64,000 nt of DNA from Nocardioides sp. zg-1230 (lineage in GTDB: Bacteria; Actinomycetota; Actinomycetes; Propionibacteriales; Nocardioidaceae), in contig NZ_JABJQZ010000004.1 in the NCBI RefSeq assembly GCF_013155335.1, forward strand, positions 186,001-250,000, read 5' to 3'. The translations under genes were made by a program, and so were the position numbers. Numbering within the stretch: the first letter of the stretch is position 1; each line of letters begins with the position of its first letter. Of the stretch, positions 54,168 to 63,723 are shown piece after piece. The notes under the pieces are model-generated. The model did no database searches. It was not told the DNA's origin and was given only the letters and a program-made list of their open reading frames with translations.

Positions 54168-57100
54168 TTGTACCTGAAGAGCCTGACCCTCAAGGGGTTC
54201 AAGTCCTTCGCGTCCTCGACGACGATGCAGCTCGAGCCGGGCATCACCTGCATCGTCGGCCCCAACGGGTCGGGCAAGTCCAACGTGGTCGACGCGCTGG
54301 CCTGGGTCATGGGCGAGCAGGGCGCCAAGAGCCTGCGCGGCGGCAAGATGGAGGACGTCATCTTCGCCGGCACGTCCGGCCGTCCGCCGCTGGGGCGCGC
54401 CGAGGTGCAGCTGACCATCGACAACTCCGACGGTGCGCTGCCGATCGACTACGCCGAGGTCACCATCAGCCGCACGATGTTCCGCAACGGCGGCTCGGAG
54501 TACGCCATCAACGGACAGGGCTGCCGGCTGCTCGACGTGCAGGAGCTGCTCAGCGACTCCGGCATCGGCCGTGAGATGCACGTGATCGTCGGCCAGGGCC
54601 AGCTCGACTCGATCCTGCACGCCACCCCGGAGGACCGCCGCGGCTTCATCGAGGAGGCCGCCGGCGTCCTCAAGCACCGCAAGCGCAAGGAGAAGGCGCT
54701 CCGCAAGCTCGACGCGACCGACGGCAACCTCACCCGCCTCGCCGACCTGCTGTCGGAGATCCGTCGGCAGCTCAAGCCGCTGGGGCGCCAGGCCGAGGTC
54801 GCCCGCCAGGCGCAGACCGTGCAGGCCGACGTGCGCGACGCCCGCGCCCGCCTGCTCGCCGACGACCTGGTCACGGCGCGCACGGCGCTCGAGTCCGAGC
54901 TCGCCGACGAGTCGGTGCTTCTCGAGCGTCGCGAGGAGGTGGAGGCCGCGATCACCGCCGGCCGCGAGCAGGAGGCCCGCCTCGAGGCGGCCCTGCGCGA
55001 CGACCTGCCCCGACTGGCCGCGGCGCAGGAGACCTGGTTCGCCCTGTCCGGCCTGAAGGAGCGGTTGCGCGGCACCGCCTCGCTGGCCGACGAGCGCATC
55101 CGCAACGCGGCAGGGGCAGCCGAGGGCGACACCGTCGACTCCGGCCGCGACCCCGACGACCTGGAGGCGCAGGCCGAGCGGGTGCGCCGCCAGGAGGCCG
55201 AGATCGCCGAGCAGGTCGAGCAGCAGCGCGCGTCCCTCGACGCCGCCGTGGTCGCCAAGCGCGCGGCCGAGGAGGCCGCGGCCGAGGAGGACAAGCGCGT
55301 CGCCGGTCTGCAGCGCGCTGCCGCCGACCGGCGCGAGGGGCTCGCCCGGCTCACCGGGCAGGTCAACGCGCTCACGTCCCGCTCGGAGGCGGCCGACGCC
55401 GAGATCCAGCGGCTCACCGACGCCCGTGAGGACGCCGTCACGCGCGCCGATCGGGCGCAGCGCGACTTCACCGCGCTCGAGACCCGGGTCGCGGGCCTCG
55501 ACGCCGGCGAGGAGGGCCTCGACTCCGAGCACGAGGACGCGGTGGCCGCGCTCGACGAGATCGAGGAGCAGCTCGCCAAGGCGCGCGAGGACGCCCAGCA
55601 GGCCGAGCGCGAGCGCGCTGGCCTCGTCGCCCGTCGCGACGCGCTGGAGATCGGGCTCAACCGCAAGGACGGCGCCGGGGCCCTTCTCGCCGCGACCGAC
55701 GAGGTCGGTGGCCTGCTGGGCTCGGTGGCAGCGCTCCTCGACGTCGACCACGGCTACGAGACGGCCGTCGCCGCCGCCCTCGGCGCCGCCGCCGACGCGG
55801 TGGTCGTCTCCGACGCAGGCGCGGCCGTCGAGGCGATCGCCCACCTCAAGCACGACGACCTCGGACGCGCCGGGATGCTGCTGGGCGGCGCGCCGGCCGC
55901 CGACCGCGACTGGCCCACCCTCCCCGACGGTGCGACGTACGCCGTCGACGTCGTGTCGGCGCCCGACGACGTACGCCCCGCGCTGGCGCGGCTGCTGCAC
56001 CAGGTCGCCGTCGTCGACGACCTCCCCACCGCCCGGGGCCTCGTCTCCCAGCTCCCCGACGTCGTCGCCGTGACCCGCGAGGGCGACCTGCTCGGCGCCC
56101 ACTTCGCCGCCGGCGGCTCGACCAGCCAGCCGAGCCTGATCGAGATCCAGGCGGCCGTCGACGAGGCCGGCGAGAAGCTCGCCGAGGCCACCGCCTCAGC
56201 CGAGCGCCTCGGCTTCGAGATCTCCCGCCTCGAGGCCGCCCGCCACGACGCCCTCAAGCGCGTCGACGTCGCCCTGGCCAAGCTGCACGAGTCCGACGCC
56301 ACCCTCGCCGCGGTGGCCGAGGAGCTCGGGCAGTACGGCTCGCAGGCCCGCGCCGCCAAGGGCGAGGCCGAGCGGCTCGAGCGCGCCATCGCCACCGCGC
56401 AGGAGGCCCGCGAGGCCGCCCTCGCCGGTCTCGTCGACCTCGAGGCGCGCCTCGCCGCCGCCCAGGACGTCACCGACGAGGAGCCCGACACCGCCGAGCG
56501 CGAGCGGCTCGCCGCGGCGGCCCGCGACGCCCGGCAGGCCGAGATGGACGCCCGCCTCGCACTGCGCACCGCGGAGGAGCGGGCCCGCGCGCTGCACGGC
56601 CGGGCCGACTCCCTCCTGCGTGCCGCGCAGGCCGAGCGCGAGTCGCGCGCCCGCGCCGCCGAGCGCCGCGAGCGGCTGATCCGCGAGGGTCGGGCGGCAG
56701 AGGCCGTGTCGTCCGCCGTCCGCGTCGTCCTCCACCAGCTCGAGCGCTCGGTCATGCTGGCAGCCGACGAGCGCGCCGCGGTGGAGGAGTCCCGGCAGGG
56801 GAGCGAGCAGGAGCTCATGGCCGTGCGCACCCGGCTGCGCGACCTCGGTCGCGAGCACGACGAGCTCGTCAGCTCGGTGCACCGCGACGAGATGGCCCGC
56901 ACCCAGCAGAAGATGCGCATCGAGCAGCTGGAGGAACGCGCGCTGGAGGAGCTCGGGCTCGATCCCGACGGCCTGGTCTCCGATTACGGCCCGACCACGC
57001 CGATCCCGTTCACCGGCGAGGTGCCCGAGGGGGAGGAGCCGCCGGAGCCCACCGCCTTCGTGCGCGAGGAGCAGGTCAAGCGACTGCGGTCCGCCGAGCG

Positions 57101-57722
57101 CGCCCTGTCGATGCTCGGCCGGGTCAACCCGCTCGCGCTGGAGGAGTTCTCGGCGATGGAGGAGCGGCACAAGTTCCTCACCGAGCAGCTCGAGGACCTC
57201 AAGCGAACCCGCAAGGACCTCCTCGACATCGTCCGCGAGGTCGACACCCGCGTGGAGCAGGTCTTCACCGAGGCCTACGCCGACGTGGAGAAGGCCTTCG
57301 ACCAGACCTTCGCCCGCCTCTTCCCCGGGGGCGAGGGCCGGCTGGTCCTCACCGACCCCGGCGACATGCTCACCACCGGCGTCGAGGTCGAGGCCCGGCC
57401 GCCGGGCAAGAAGGTCAAGCGGCTCTCGCTGCTGTCCGGTGGCGAGCGGTCGCTCGTCGCGGTCGCGTTCCTGGTGGCGCTCTTCAAGGCCCGGCCGTCG
57501 CCGTTCTACATCCTCGACGAGGTCGAGGCGGCGCTCGACGACACCAACCTCGGCCGCCTGCTCCAGATCTACGAGGAGCTGCGCGAGAACTCCCAGCTGC
57601 TCGTCATCACCCACCAGAAGCGCACCATGGAGGTCGGCGACGCGCTCTACGGCGTCACGATGCGCGGTGACGGGGTGTCCGCCGTCATCAGCCAGCGCCT
57701 CCGTGATGCGGAGTCGGCGTAG
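54168..57722 (+). CDS. smc: Chromosome segregation protein SMC
   Basis: 1184 residues, full length, beginning with TTG 54168 (YLKSLTLKGFKSFA; GAGGAG upstream). Walker A GPNGSGKSN (Lys37), two long coiled coils (about 170-510 and 670-1000) rich in Ala/Glu/Arg, a hinge near 515-650 (YETAVAAALGAAADAVVV), and C-terminal signature LLSGGERSL with Walker B FYILDEVEAALDD. It condenses and aligns chromosomes with ScpAB. The stop codon shares a base with the next start. Confidence 0.97.
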   Translation: MYLKSLTLKGFKSFASSTTMQLEPGITCIVGPNGSGKSNVVDALAWVMGEQGAKSLRGGKMEDVIFAGTSGRPPLGRAEVQLTIDNSDGALPIDYAEVTISRTMFRNGGSEYAINGQGCRLLDVQELLSDSGIGREMHVIVGQGQLDSILHATPEDRRGFIEEAAGVLKHRKRKEKALRKLDATDGNLTRLADLLSEIRRQLKPLGRQAEVARQAQTVQADVRDARARLLADDLVTARTALESELADESVLLERREEVEAAITAGREQEARLEAALRDDLPRLAAAQETWFALSGLKERLRGTASLADERIRNAAGAAEGDTVDSGRDPDDLEAQAERVRRQEAEIAEQVEQQRASLDAAVVAKRAAEEAAAEEDKRVAGLQRAAADRREGLARLTGQVNALTSRSEAADAEIQRLTDAREDAVTRADRAQRDFTALETRVAGLDAGEEGLDSEHEDAVAALDEIEEQLAKAREDAQQAERERAGLVARRDALEIGLNRKDGAGALLAATDEVGGLLGSVAALLDVDHGYETAVAAALGAAADAVVVSDAGAAVEAIAHLKHDDLGRAGMLLGGAPAADRDWPTLPDGATYAVDVVSAPDDVRPALARLLHQVAVVDDLPTARGLVSQLPDVVAVTREGDLLGAHFAAGGSTSQPSLIEIQAAVDEAGEKLAEATASAERLGFEISRLEAARHDALKRVDVALAKLHESDATLAAVAEELGQYGSQARAAKGEAERLERAIATAQEAREAALAGLVDLEARLAAAQDVTDEEPDTAERERLAAAARDARQAEMDARLALRTAEERARALHGRADSLLRAAQAERESRARAAERRERLIREGRAAEAVSSAVRVVLHQLERSVMLAADERAAVEESRQGSEQELMAVRTRLRDLGREHDELVSSVHRDEMARTQQKMRIEQLEERALEELGLDPDGLVSDYGPTTPIPFTGEVPEGEEPPEPTAFVREEQVKRLRSAERALSMLGRVNPLALEEFSAMEERHKFLTEQLEDLKRTRKDLLDIVREVDTRVEQVFTEAYADVEKAFDQTFARLFPGGEGRLVLTDPGDMLTTGVEVEARPPGKKVKRLSLLSGGERSLVAVAFLVALFKARPSPFYILDEVEAALDDTNLGRLLQIYEELRENSQLLVITHQKRTMEVGDALYGVTMRGDGVSAVISQRLRDAESA

Positions 57723-58174
57723 TGGCACAGGACGTACCCACCCGGGCCGACTACGTCGCCTGGCGCACCGCCACCACGCGCTGGCGCGACGACGACGCCT
57801 ACGGCCACCTCAACAACGCCACCTACTACGAGCTGTTCGACACCGCCGTCAACGCCTACCTCTACGAGGCGACCGGGGTCGACGTGCGCGCGCTGCCGCA
57901 GATCGGTGTGGTCGCCGAGACCGGGTGCCGCTACTACCGCGAGATCGGCTTCCCCGACCCGATCGAGATGGGGCTCGTCGTCGACAAGGTGGGGACGAGC
58001 TCGATCGTCTACCGGATCGGGCTGTTCCAGGGCCCGTCCGACGAGGCGGCCGCAGAGGGACGCTTCGTCCACGTGTACGTCGACAACTCCCGCGGCGCGG
58101 GCGAGCGGCCGGTGACCCCGATGCCCGACGTCGTGCGCGCGGCCGTCGTACCCCTTCTCCGCCCCGAGGGGTGA
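57722..58174 (+). CDS. Acyl-CoA thioesterase, 4HBT hotdog fold
   Basis: 150 residues. Hotdog signature WRDDDAYGHLNNATYYELFD carries the catalytic Asp of the 4-hydroxybenzoyl-CoA thioesterase family. GTG start at 57722 overlaps the last base of smc. Likely hydrolyses an acyl-CoA; chain preference unknown. Confidence 0.88.
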   Translation: MAQDVPTRADYVAWRTATTRWRDDDAYGHLNNATYYELFDTAVNAYLYEATGVDVRALPQIGVVAETGCRYYREIGFPDPIEMGLVVDKVGTSSIVYRIGLFQGPSDEAAAEGRFVHVYVDNSRGAGERPVTPMPDVVRAAVVPLLRPEG

Positions 58175-58277
58175 GCGTCCTCACCCCGACGCGCCGGTGA
58201 CAGGCGCCGATGCACGAGGGTCACGCGTCGTGTGCCACCGTGGAGGAGACCCGCCCGGCCCACCTCGGAGGAACCCC

Positions 58278-58454
58278 GTGCTCGCGATCGTCCTGATGAT
58301 GTCCCTCGGCGTGCTCGTCGCCGCCGCCGTGGCTGTCTACGTCGCCTACCCGCACCGTGGCGAGGAGATGCCGGTCGCGCCGCAGCTCGGCGACGCCATG
58401 CGCAAGGGCGTCGACGCCCTCCCGACCCTCGAGGACTCCGAGTCCCGCGTCTGA
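58278..58454 (+). CDS. Small single-span membrane protein
   Basis: 58 residues from GTG 58278 with GGAGG (58267-58271) 6 nt upstream. Residues 1-24 are a hydrophobic helix (LAIVLMMSLGVLVAAAVAV) followed by a short tail with YPHRGEEMP and ending SESRV. No known family. Between smc and ftsY; the strong ribosome site supports a real gene. Confidence 0.7.
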   Translation: MLAIVLMMSLGVLVAAAVAVYVAYPHRGEEMPVAPQLGDAMRKGVDALPTLEDSESRV

Positions 58455-58513
58455 CCCCGGCAGGCCGGTGACCACCGGCGTGGCGCCTCGCGGCGGCCGG
58501 CTCGCGGACTAGC

Positions 58514-59437
58514 GTGCGAGAGGTGACCGGCTCCCGCCAGGACGTCCCCAAGGGCTACTGCGCAGCCTGCGGGGCGATGGTCTCCCGCGGCTTCCGACCG
58601 GGACCCGACGGCCGTCCTGACGCGAAGTGCCCCCGGTGCGGGAGCCTGGAACGGCACCGCTTCCTCTCGCTCCTGCTCGGCGTCCTGTCGCCGGAGCTGC
58701 GCGACCTCGACACGGTGGTCGAGATCGCACCCTCGCGGCAGTCGAAGGTGCTGCTCCACCGCCTCGAGGCCCGTCGCCGGGTGAGCCTGGACGCCGGGTA
58801 CGACGCACGCGACGTCGACGCGCTCGCCAGCCTCACCCACCTCCCGCTCCGCGACGGCTCGGTCGACCTGCTGGTCTGCTACCACGTGCTCGAGCACGTC
58901 CCGGACGACTGCGCGGCGATGCGGGAGATCGCGCGGGTGCTCAGTCCGCGCGGGATCGCGCTGCTCGAGGTGCCCATCAAGATGGGTGTCGCGACCGACG
59001 AGGACCCCTCCGCGACGCCTGAGGAGCGCGTCCGGCGCTTCGGCCAGCACGACCACGTGCGGTGGTACGGCGACGACTTCGACTCCCGCCTCGCGGACGC
59101 GGGCCTGGCGTCAGTGCGGGTCACGCCGCCAGCGCTGGTGGGGGAGTCGGCCGTGCGGTGGTTCCGGCTGATGCCCCACGAGGTCGTGTGGGTCGTGCAC
59201 CCGGGAGCGGGGACGGCGTCCCCGATGCTGGCCGGCGGCGCCGGGTCCGGGCTGACCGCCGCCTTCGACGCGGTGCTCGCCGACCTCGCGAGGGCGCAGG
59301 GCCGCCTCGCGCGCGAGCGCGAGCGGGCCGACCGCCTCGTCGCCCAGCGGGACGAGCTGCGGGCTCGGCTGGCGGCCGAGGACACCCGTCGCGAGGCCGG
59401 GGTGCTCACCCGCCTCCGGCGCGCCGTGCCCCTCTGA
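58514..59437 (+). CDS. SAM-dependent methyltransferase with N-terminal zinc ribbon
   Basis: 307 residues from GTG 58514. CAACG and CPRCGS near residues 15-40 form a zinc ribbon; VVEIAPSRQSKVLL and CYHVLEHVPDDCAAMREI are the SAM-binding and acidic loops. The C-terminus (from about residue 265) is an Arg-rich coiled coil. The overall build is like the methyltransferase at 49327-50391. Substrate unknown. ftsY follows 13 bp downstream. Confidence 0.8.
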   Translation: MREVTGSRQDVPKGYCAACGAMVSRGFRPGPDGRPDAKCPRCGSLERHRFLSLLLGVLSPELRDLDTVVEIAPSRQSKVLLHRLEARRRVSLDAGYDARDVDALASLTHLPLRDGSVDLLVCYHVLEHVPDDCAAMREIARVLSPRGIALLEVPIKMGVATDEDPSATPEERVRRFGQHDHVRWYGDDFDSRLADAGLASVRVTPPALVGESAVRWFRLMPHEVVWVVHPGAGTASPMLAGGAGSGLTAAFDAVLADLARAQGRLARERERADRLVAQRDELRARLAAEDTRREAGVLTRLRRAVPL

Positions 59438-59450
59438 TTGGATTGGCCCC

Positions 59451-60605
59451 ATGGGTGACTGGCTCTATCTGATCATCGCCATCGCGGTCGTCGGCGTGCT
59501 CACGCTCGCCGGGCTGCTGACGTCCGGACGCCGGCGCAAGGAGGTGCAGCCGCCCAGCGGTCGCACCGACGTCATCGCGCCGCCCCCGACCGAGACCGAC
59601 GTCGCGACCGGGGCGCCGCCCGAGCCGGCGGTCGACACCGCCGAGCCCGTCGTCGAGGCCCCGGCCGCACCGACCCTCGAGAAGCCGGAGAGCACGGCAT
59701 CGCGGCTCGTCCGCCTGCGGCAGCGGCTCTCGCGCTCGCAGGGCGGTCTCGGCAAGGGGCTGCTTGCGCTCCTCAGCCGCGAGCGCCTCGACGAGGACAC
59801 GTGGGAGGCGATCGAGGACACGCTGCTCACCGCCGACGTCGGCGTCGCGCCCACCCAGGCCCTCGTGGAGCGGCTCCGCACCCGCCTGCGGGTCGAGGGA
59901 GGCACCGCACCCGACGCACGCGAGGTCCTGCGCGAGGAGCTCATCGAGCTCGTCGGCACCGACCTCGACCGCCGCGTCCAGGTGACCGGCACCGACGGCA
60001 AGCCGGGCGTGGTGCTCGTCGTCGGCGTGAACGGCGCCGGCAAGACCACCACCGTCGGCAAGATCGCCCGGATCCTGGTGGCCGAGGACCTCTCGGTCAC
60101 CCTCGGCGCCGCCGACACGTTCCGCGCCGCGGCCGTCGACCAGCTCGCCACCTGGGGCGAGCGCGTGGGCGTCGAGGTCGTGCGCGGCCCCGAGGGCGGC
60201 GACCCCGCCAGCGTCGCGTTCGAGGCGGTCAAGCACGGCGTCGACAACGGCGTCGACACGGTGCTCGTCGACACCGCCGGCCGCCTGCAGAACAAGGCCG
60301 GCCTGATGGACGAGCTCGGCAAGATCAAGCGCGTCATCGAGAAGCAGGCCGACGTCACCGAGGTGCTGCTCGTGCTCGACGCGACCACCGGCCAGAACGG
60401 CCTCATCCAGGCGCGCGTCTTCAGCGAGATCGTCGACGTGACCGGCATCGTCCTCACCAAGCTCGACGGGTCCGCCAAGGGCGGCATCGTGGTGCAGGTG
60501 CAGCGCGAGCTCGGCGTACCGGTCAAGCTCGTCGGCCTCGGCGAGGGCCCCGACGACATGGCGCCGTTCGACGCGGCCGCGTTCGTCGACGCACTGCTGG
60601 GCTGA
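59451..60605 (+). CDS. ftsY: Signal recognition particle receptor FtsY
   Basis: 384 residues. An N-terminal hydrophobic helix (WLYLIIAIAVVGVLTLAGLL) anchors it in the membrane, followed by an acidic/Pro-rich linker, then the NG GTPase domain: P-loop GVNGAGKTT (Lys198), DTAGRL and TKLDGSAKGG. With Ffh it delivers nascent membrane proteins. The N-terminal helix is a feature of actinobacterial FtsY. Confidence 0.97.
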   Translation: MGDWLYLIIAIAVVGVLTLAGLLTSGRRRKEVQPPSGRTDVIAPPPTETDVATGAPPEPAVDTAEPVVEAPAAPTLEKPESTASRLVRLRQRLSRSQGGLGKGLLALLSRERLDEDTWEAIEDTLLTADVGVAPTQALVERLRTRLRVEGGTAPDAREVLREELIELVGTDLDRRVQVTGTDGKPGVVLVVGVNGAGKTTTVGKIARILVAEDLSVTLGAADTFRAAAVDQLATWGERVGVEVVRGPEGGDPASVAFEAVKHGVDNGVDTVLVDTAGRLQNKAGLMDELGKIKRVIEKQADVTEVLLVLDATTGQNGLIQARVFSEIVDVTGIVLTKLDGSAKGGIVVQVQRELGVPVKLVGLGEGPDDMAPFDAAAFVDALLG

Positions 60606-60608
60606 GCT

Positions 60609-60703
60609 TGTCAGGCCGTGCACGGGCCGACATCTTCAGGAATCCCCGGCTGCCCGGGGATCGCTGAACATGTCAGGCCGTGCACGGGCCGACAACTTCA
60701 GGA
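60609..60703. repeat. Two 33-bp direct repeats flanking a hairpin
   Basis: The segments 60609-60641 and 60671-60703 differ at one base and start 62 bp apart. Each starts TGTCAGGCCGTG and contains a 24-bp near-palindrome centred on GTGCAC (10 of 12 positions per arm). Between them lies the terminator hairpin. In the 127-bp gap between convergent ftsY and the glycosyltransferase gene. Looks like a paired dispersed element. Confidence 0.85.
60642..60661. terminator. ftsY/glycosyltransferase shared hairpin
   Basis: ATCCCCGG-CTGC-CCGGGGAT: perfect 8-bp stem, 4-nt loop, 36 bp beyond the ftsY stop, between the two 33-bp repeats. Confidence 0.65.
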
Positions 60704-60732
60704 CCAGTCGACCCGACGGGCCTGGTACGCCG

Positions 60733-63723
60733 TCAGCGGCGGGCGAGCAGCGCGCGCACGGCGTCGTCGATCAGGGTCTCGGCACGCTTGTCGAAGCTGT
60801 GCTCGGCGATGATCCGGGTCGCGATCTCGCGCCGGGCGGCGTTGTCGGGGAAGGCGTCGTAGGGCGGCTCCACGAGGCGCGCGAGCTCGTGCTCGTTGTC
60901 GAAGGGCAGCACCAGGCCGGAGAAGATCTCCTCGAGGCCGTCGATGCGGTCGCTGAGGATCCGGGCCCCGCAGGCAGCCGCGTCGAAGAGGCGGTTGGAG
61001 GCGAAGCTGTCGCGCCGCATGTCGAGGTGGTGGTCGTTGAGCACGATGCCGGCCGAGGCGTAGAGCGCGCCGACCTCACGGTTGTCGACGCCCCCAGAGG
61101 CGATCTGGTCGCGCTCGACGAAGTCGGTCCAGTCGTTGCCGTGCAGGGTGAGGTCGGCGCCGATCGCCAGGGCGCTGCGCACGGCGTAGCGGTAGATGCC
61201 GCGTGAGTTGCCCACGAAGAGCAGCGCCGGGCCGGTGTCGGGCTCGGCCCGCTCCGGGTGGAACCAGCGGGTGTCGGTGCACTGCAGCAGCGACGTGACG
61301 GGCGTGCCCCACTCACGGCTCACGCGCGCCGACCAGCTCGTGCTGGCGGCGTAGACGAGGTCGAAGCCGGCCACCTCGTCGGGCGTGATCATGTCGGGGT
61401 GGCTGATGATCCACTCCACGTTGAGCAGCCCCGGCCGGGGCATGACGCGGTCCAGGCCGCGGAGCACCAGCAGGACGTCGTCGTGGTCGCGCGAGTCGCG
61501 CTGCCGCGCGTCGCGACGGTCGATGGCCACGTGCTGACCGCGTCGCTCGAGGGCGTCGGCCAGGGAGCGCGCGAAGTAGGTGTCGCCCCACCGGTCGCCG
61601 CGCTGGGCGGCGGGTGCGGCGATGTCGACGGCCCACCGCAGGCGCGGGGGCGACTCGCGGATGCCCTCGACGGCGCGGAGGACGAGCTCGGGGACGAGGA
61701 CAGACGGCGCGGCGCGGTCGTCGGGGTCGGCTGCGACCCGGCGGCTGCGTTCGTCGGTCACCTCGAGGCCAGCCGTGCGCAGCTGGTCGTGCGAGCGGTC
61801 GGTCGGGGGCGGCGGCCCGGCGAGGACGGTGGGGCGCAACGACGACATCGCACCGATGAGCCGCTCGGGCTCGGCGTAGGGGGTGCGCGAGGTGATCACC
61901 GCGTCCGGCACCAGGACCGTCCCGCCGACTCCGGCCCGCTGTGCCCGCAGGCCGAGGTCGGTCTCGCCGAGGACGGAGTGGTAGCGCGCGTCCAGCCCGC
62001 GGAGCGCGACCGCCGCCTCGGTGCGCAGGGCCACCACCGCGGCGGCCGGCGCGGCGACGTCGCAGGTGCCGATCCGGAGGGCGTCGCTGGTGGGCAGGCC
62101 GGCGAGGAACAGCTCGGGGTGGGGGTTGTCGGAGGTGAACCGAGCGCCGGCGCTGAGCACGACGCCGTCGAGGTCGACGACCAAGGGCTGCACGAGGCCG
62201 ACCCCGGGCTCGCGCAGCGCAGCGGCGAGCCGCTCGGCGATCGGTTGGCGCGGTGGCATCGCCTCGGGCCGCACCAGTACCACGGTGCTGCCGGTCGCCT
62301 GCGCGACACCGACGTTGGTGGCGACGGACATGGACACCGGGGCGGGGACCGAGACGAAGCGGGCGCCGGGGATGACCGCGGCGATCGACGCGGCCAGGAC
62401 GTGGTGCGCGCGACGCATCCGGACCCCGACGAGCACCAGCTCAGACCCCTCGCGCGGCACCGAGCCGAGCCACTCCACGGTGCGCCGCGGCTCCGGCCCC
62501 AGCGGCATGACGTGGCTGACGAGCGACTCGTCCGTCTCGCGGGTCGCCGCGGCGTCCCAGTCGACGAGCTGGCGCTCGAGGACGACGGAGTCCCAGTCGT
62601 CGCCGAAGCCGGGCTGCGGGGTCTCCGGGCGCCGGAGGACGGGTACGTCGACCGCGAGCGGCTCGTGGTCGCGGGTGAGCCGCAGCACGAGGTCGCGCTC
62701 CACCGCCCCGTCGAGGCCCTCGTCGAAACCGCCGACGTCCTTGACCGCGTCGCGCCGCAGCAGCGCGGTGGCGAGGTCGACCGGGCGTCCGCCCAGGAGC
62801 TCGTGCCGCGACCGGGCGACCGCCCCTGCACCGGCGACCACTGCCGCCGCCCCGCTCTGGTGGGCGTGCGCCAGCAGGTCGCCGAGCATGTCGGGGAGCC
62901 ACTCCCGTCCGAGCGGCAGGAAGGCGACGTGCTCGGCGGTGCCGTGCTCGAGGGCCACGTTGAGGGCCCGGGCCGCCCCGCAGCGCGACTCGCGCACGAC
63001 GGTGATGCGGTCGTCGAAGGCCGCGACTCCCTGGAGCACGGCTGCGGTGTCGTCGGCCGACCCGCGGTCCACGGCCACGAGGTGCCAGTCGGTGAAGGTC
63101 TGGGCCTGCAGCGAGGCCACCGTCTGGTGGACGAGCGGGCCGGCGTCCTGCGCGGCCATCACGACGGTCACCGCGGGCGAGGTGCCCAGAGCGGTGGGGA
63201 GCGCGGGGGTGGGCCCGACGAGCTGCGGACGCTCCCTCACGACCTCCTCGCGCCACTGGGTCGCGGCCTCGATGGCGGCCGCACGGTAGGTGGCCCAGGA
63301 GACCTTGCGGGGCAGGATGCGGGTGGGCAGCGGCGTACCGGGGCCGGAGGCGGACAGCCAGTAGGACAGCGCGCCGTAGGGATGGTGCCGGGCCTCGGGG
63401 TAGGCCGCGAAGACGATCCGCGGGTCGACCAGCGGGTGGGGCGCGATGCGGTTGCGGCGACGGCGCTCGGCGACGTACCAGAGAACGGGGTGCTGGCCGG
63501 CTCGCTGCCACGAGCGGCGGCGCCCGATCCACTGGGCCTCGAAGAGCGGGTGGGGCGAGACGTCGCCTGCCTCGACGACGGCGCGGGCCGCCTCGAGGGG
63601 CGAGCCGAAGGTGGTGCCGAGCTGGGCGGCGACGTAGTCGACGTCGACGAGCCCGGAGGCGACCATCACCTCGGCGGCGTCGTCGAGCCGCACCTGGCTC
63701 GGGCGGCGACGCTCACCGCGCAT
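60733..63723 (-). CDS. Large multidomain glycosyltransferase
   Basis: 996 residues. N-terminal region (1-180) is a conserved helical domain of unknown role found in related polysaccharide proteins. Residues about 185-400 form a GT2 domain (VTVVMAAQDAGPLV, VAVDRGSADDT). Residues about 400-650 resemble a second, degenerate GT2 domain (VLVGVRMRRAH, ATNVGVAQATGSTVVLV). The C-terminal ~300 residues are a CgeB/GT1-like domain (DVLLVLRGLDR, LLFVGNSRGIYRY, SNRLFDAAACGARILSD). It has no signal peptide and is likely cytoplasmic, building a surface glycan. It overlaps the upstream gene by 11 nt. Acceptor and donor sugars unknown. Confidence 0.85.
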   Translation of the reverse strand: MRGERRRPSQVRLDDAAEVMVASGLVDVDYVAAQLGTTFGSPLEAARAVVEAGDVSPHPLFEAQWIGRRRSWQRAGQHPVLWYVAERRRRNRIAPHPLVDPRIVFAAYPEARHHPYGALSYWLSASGPGTPLPTRILPRKVSWATYRAAAIEAATQWREEVVRERPQLVGPTPALPTALGTSPAVTVVMAAQDAGPLVHQTVASLQAQTFTDWHLVAVDRGSADDTAAVLQGVAAFDDRITVVRESRCGAARALNVALEHGTAEHVAFLPLGREWLPDMLGDLLAHAHQSGAAAVVAGAGAVARSRHELLGGRPVDLATALLRRDAVKDVGGFDEGLDGAVERDLVLRLTRDHEPLAVDVPVLRRPETPQPGFGDDWDSVVLERQLVDWDAAATRETDESLVSHVMPLGPEPRRTVEWLGSVPREGSELVLVGVRMRRAHHVLAASIAAVIPGARFVSVPAPVSMSVATNVGVAQATGSTVVLVRPEAMPPRQPIAERLAAALREPGVGLVQPLVVDLDGVVLSAGARFTSDNPHPELFLAGLPTSDALRIGTCDVAAPAAAVVALRTEAAVALRGLDARYHSVLGETDLGLRAQRAGVGGTVLVPDAVITSRTPYAEPERLIGAMSSLRPTVLAGPPPPTDRSHDQLRTAGLEVTDERSRRVAADPDDRAAPSVLVPELVLRAVEGIRESPPRLRWAVDIAAPAAQRGDRWGDTYFARSLADALERRGQHVAIDRRDARQRDSRDHDDVLLVLRGLDRVMPRPGLLNVEWIISHPDMITPDEVAGFDLVYAASTSWSARVSREWGTPVTSLLQCTDTRWFHPERAEPDTGPALLFVGNSRGIYRYAVRSALAIGADLTLHGNDWTDFVERDQIASGGVDNREVGALYASAGIVLNDHHLDMRRDSFASNRLFDAAACGARILSDRIDGLEEIFSGLVLPFDNEHELARLVEPPYDAFPDNAARREIATRIIAEHSFDKRAETLIDDAVRALLARR

